7,235 bases of DNA from JAAYXU01 sp050942555 (GTDB taxonomy: Bacteria > Bacillota > Clostridia > Christensenellales > UMGS416). Of this stretch, positions 5,266-7,235 are shown piece after piece. The number at the start of each line of letters is the position of its first letter. Position 1 is the stretch's first letter. The notes below the pieces were generated by a model. It ran no database searches. It saw only the letters and a program-made list of their open reading frames with translations, and was not told the origin of the DNA. The DNA lies in the NCBI GenBank assembly GCA_050942555.1, contig JBMNNN010000105.1, positions 1 through 7,235 on the forward strand, read 5' to 3'. The position numbers and the translations under genes are program-made.

Positions 5266-6282
5266 AATACCAGACCAACCGAAGAATCACAGCAAGCGCT
5301 TTTCGAGATTGCGGCAAAGATCAAGGCCGCCGAACCATGGAAACGCTTGGCGGATACGGACATCATCACTGTTCGTTTTCCCGACCGGGCGGAGCCTGTG
5401 TACTTTTCCGTTTTAGGCCAACAGAGAGAGTGCTACGGAATCGCCGTATATCCCAGCTATAATGCGCTGCTGGGTCTCCTCAAGCTGGCTACCTGGAAGG
5501 ACGTACCGTTTTCGGTTCTGATAACCTATCAAAGCAGTCTGGTTTGTTATTACGGTAACCGGGATGATCTCAGCGCAGAGGACAGGAAGGTTATTCGTGA
5601 GCTAGGCCTTCAATTCAGAGGTCGGAACAATTGGATTTACTTCAGGTCGAAGCAACCCGGTTATCTTGAATGGTATCTGAACGCTGAGGAGTGTGCGCTC
5701 ATGACCCAATCGTTGGAGCGTTTTTTCGAAGCGTATCAAGCGCTTGCCGGGGGCTTGAGTGTCGCCTTTGATAAGTTTGAAACGCTGATCTGGGAGTACT
5801 CGCAGGAGCAGGGCAAGTGGTCGGGACGCGCAGAGAAGATGCCTAGTATTCCTGAGGAGATATGCAAGATCACTATTACTGGTTCCGATCGGCTCAAAAA
5901 GATACACAGCATGCCGCCCACGGGACAGACGCTCGAATGCGATGTTCGCCATGCGCTTATTCCTATACAGGAAAACAAAGGCGAACGCCCCACTCTGCCG
6001 CTGATGTCGGTATTGGCGGATTCGAAAACCGGGATGATACTCGCCTGTAAAATTATAGAGGGGGAGAAGCCCTTTTCGGTTCTCTTCGATCAGATTTCAT
6101 CCTACATTGATGAGATCGGTAAGCCCTCCAGGTTGATAGTTCGTGATCACAGAATGGTGGGCGCTGTCCAGGACATCTGCAGAAAGACTGGTATCAGACT
6201 GAAGGTAAATGAACACCTTCCGGCAATTGATAAATTTTTGGAGGGTATCGCCAAAATAAGCGAAGATGCCAGCCAAGAGTGA
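5263..6282 (+). CDS. Uncharacterised two-domain protein, probably DUF7309/DUF6930 type
   Basis: A 339-residue cytoplasmic protein of unknown function with no signal peptide or membrane helix. The N-terminal domain (about 1-165) has PWKRLADTDIITVRF (25-39), YFSVLGQQRECYGIAVYPSY (47-66) and EWYLNAEECALM (136-147), which I recognise from memory as like DUF7309. The C-terminal domain (about 220-330) has LECDVRH (224-230), LMSVLADSKTGMILACKII (247-265), a PSRLIVRD strand (288-295), and GIRLKVNEHLPAID (310-323), like DUF6930. The order of an Asp-containing strand, a TG turn, a second strand, a helix and then a strand ending in Asp looks RNase-H-like, but this is inference. Base composition is visibly lower in GC than the flanking genes, which may mean a different history. 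It has its own promoter, a TTG start and a terminator, so it stands as a single-gene unit. It is not recognised as part of a known pathway. Confidence 0.85.
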   Translation: MNTRPTEESQQALFEIAAKIKAAEPWKRLADTDIITVRFPDRAEPVYFSVLGQQRECYGIAVYPSYNALLGLLKLATWKDVPFSVLITYQSSLVCYYGNRDDLSAEDRKVIRELGLQFRGRNNWIYFRSKQPGYLEWYLNAEECALMTQSLERFFEAYQALAGGLSVAFDKFETLIWEYSQEQGKWSGRAEKMPSIPEEICKITITGSDRLKKIHSMPPTGQTLECDVRHALIPIQENKGERPTLPLMSVLADSKTGMILACKIIEGEKPFSVLFDQISSYIDEIGKPSRLIVRDHRMVGAVQDICRKTGIRLKVNEHLPAIDKFLEGIAKISEDASQE

Positions 6283-6318
6283 CTATACCCTCTTCGCCGC
6301 TTAAATAGCCAAAAGAGT

Positions 6319-6347
6319 AAAGGCCGGTCGAAAGTCGACCGGCCTTT
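6319..6347. terminator. Bidirectional intrinsic terminator between convergent genes
   Basis: The arms AAAGGCCGGTCGA (6319-6331) and TCGACCGGCCTTT (6335-6347) are perfectly complementary over 13 pairs around an AAG loop. Plus-strand transcripts end in TTTCTAT. Minus-strand transcripts end in TTTACTCTTTT. It lies 36 bases after the stop of the 339-residue gene and 12 bases beyond the aldolase stop, so it serves both. Confidence 0.93.
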
Positions 6348-6359
6348 CTATGATCCTAA

Positions 6360-7235
6360 TTACGCTTTACCGCTGCAGCCCAGCACGTTGACGATCTTGT
6401 GGCGCACGATTTCCTTTACCCAGGCACGCGCGTCCCCCAGATACTGGCGGGGATCGAAATGATCGGGATGCTCAGCGAGGTGCTTGCGGATGGCGGCGGT
6501 CATCGCAAGGCGAATATCGCTGTCGATATTGATCTTGCATACGGCCATCGAAGCCGCCTGGCGCAGCATTTCCTCGGGAATTCCGATCGCGTCGGGCATT
6601 TTCCCGCCATACTGGTTGATGCTGTTCACATGCTCCGGGGTAACAGACGAGGCCCCATGCAGCACGATGGGGAACCCGGGCAGCCGTTTGGCGACTTCTT
6701 CGAGTATGTCGAAGCGCAGTCTGGGCTTCTGGCCGGGCTTAAATTTGTACGCGCCGTGGCTGGTACCGATGGCGATGGCCAGGGAATCAACGCCTGTCCT
6801 GCTGACGAACTCCTGCACCTCATCGGGGTTGGTGAACCGAGCGTCCTCGGCCGACACATTGACGGCATCCTCGATGCCCGAGAGCATTCCAAGCTCCGCC
6901 TCCACGACGACGCCGTGGCTGTGGGCATACTCGGTGCAGCGGCGTGTAAGCTCGATATTCTCCTCGAGGGGATAATGCGATCCGTCGATCATGACCGATG
7001 TGAATCCGCCGTCGACGCAGCTTTTGATTTCGAGAAAGGCGTCTTCCCTGGAGAGCCCCGCGCCGCCGTGGTCGAGATGCACCGCGATGGGCAGTTCGGT
7101 TTCCTCGACCGCCGCCTCGATGAGCTTCATGAGGTAGACATGCTTGGCGTATTTGCGGGCTCCAGCCGAAACCTGAAGGATGAGCGGCGCTCTTTCTTCC
7201 TTGGCTGCCTCGGTGATGCCCTGCACGATCTCCAT
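6360..7235 (-). CDS. fba: Class II fructose-1,6-bisphosphate aldolase, N-terminus outside the window
   Basis: The 291 visible residues belong to the zinc-dependent class II aldolase that cleaves fructose-1,6-bisphosphate to dihydroxyacetone phosphate and glyceraldehyde-3-phosphate in glycolysis. Visible residues, numbered from the window edge, are HLDHGG with probable catalytic Asp55 and zinc ligand His56, VVEAELGMLSG with a metal-binding Glu, the zinc-ligand His residues in GTSHGAYKF and IVLHGASS, and the phosphate-binding NIDSDIR segment. The C-terminus is complete, with a TAA stop at 6360-6362. The Met at the edge (7233-7235) is almost certainly internal: family members usually have some 25-30 residues before the matching MEIVQGI segment. 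Start, promoter and ribosome binding site therefore lie beyond the window. Related tagatose- or ketose-bisphosphate aldolases share the fold, but the sequence reads as the fructose-bisphosphate enzyme. Its product dihydroxyacetone phosphate is also the expected product of the glp-like operon, though the two are transcribed separately. Confidence 0.93.
   Translation of the reverse strand: MEIVQGITEAAKEERAPLILQVSAGARKYAKHVYLMKLIEAAVEETELPIAVHLDHGGAGLSREDAFLEIKSCVDGGFTSVMIDGSHYPLEENIELTRRCTEYAHSHGVVVEAELGMLSGIEDAVNVSAEDARFTNPDEVQEFVSRTGVDSLAIAIGTSHGAYKFKPGQKPRLRFDILEEVAKRLPGFPIVLHGASSVTPEHVNSINQYGGKMPDAIGIPEEMLRQAASMAVCKINIDSDIRLAMTAAIRKHLAEHPDHFDPRQYLGDARAWVKEIVRHKIVNVLGCSGKA

Noticed and set aside
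7145..7235. The aldolase as a complete gene starting at the edge ATG
   Set aside because: The edge Met corresponds to an internal position of the family; the first strand and about 25-30 residues are missing, so it is partial.

Overview
The window looks like chromosomal DNA from a GC-rich anaerobic Firmicute of the class Clostridia. This is inferred from strong AGGAGG-type ribosome binding sites, sigma-A-like promoters, the clostridial arrangement of a glycerol-3-phosphate-dehydrogenase-like flavoprotein followed by a second flavoprotein and a DUF1667 protein, and a class II aldolase. Most genes are clearly GC-rich yet use the Ile codon ATA often. I cannot name a genus.

Layout, left to right on the plus strand. 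An alpha/beta-hydrolase esterase of the EstA/FrmB type (3-770) is followed 16 bases later by a lipoate-protein ligase A (787-1764), probably one transcript. A 304-base intergenic region (1765-2068) holds a good promoter (1943-1971) and then, about 30 bases past the expected transcription start, a strong intrinsic terminator (2007-2043) placed before the next gene. This is the layout of an attenuated leader. The three genes behind it overlap head to tail: a GlpA-like FAD oxidoreductase with a C-terminal [2Fe-2S] BFD-like domain (2069-3532), a second FAD/pyridine-nucleotide oxidoreductase (3519-4796), and a small DUF1667 protein with four conserved cysteines (4786-5151). Together they look like a soluble multi-subunit glycerol-3-phosphate (or related 2-hydroxyacid) dehydrogenase. 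Electrons would pass from the first flavin through iron-sulfur centres to the second flavin and NAD(P). The attenuator may be a GlpP-type antitermination site that switches the operon on with glycerol-3-phosphate.

Next comes an AT-richer single gene with its own extended -10 promoter and a TTG start (5263-6282). It encodes a two-domain protein of unknown function that I think matches the DUF7309/DUF6930 families. A bidirectional hairpin terminator (6319-6347) separates it from a convergent minus-strand gene for class II fructose-bisphosphate aldolase (6360-7235), whose N-terminus lies beyond the window.

No CRISPR, tRNA, rRNA, insertion sequence or phage gene was seen. The points most worth following up are the attenuated leader, the GlpC-free flavoprotein/DUF1667 complex, the uncharacterised 339-residue protein, and small direct repeats around its promoter.
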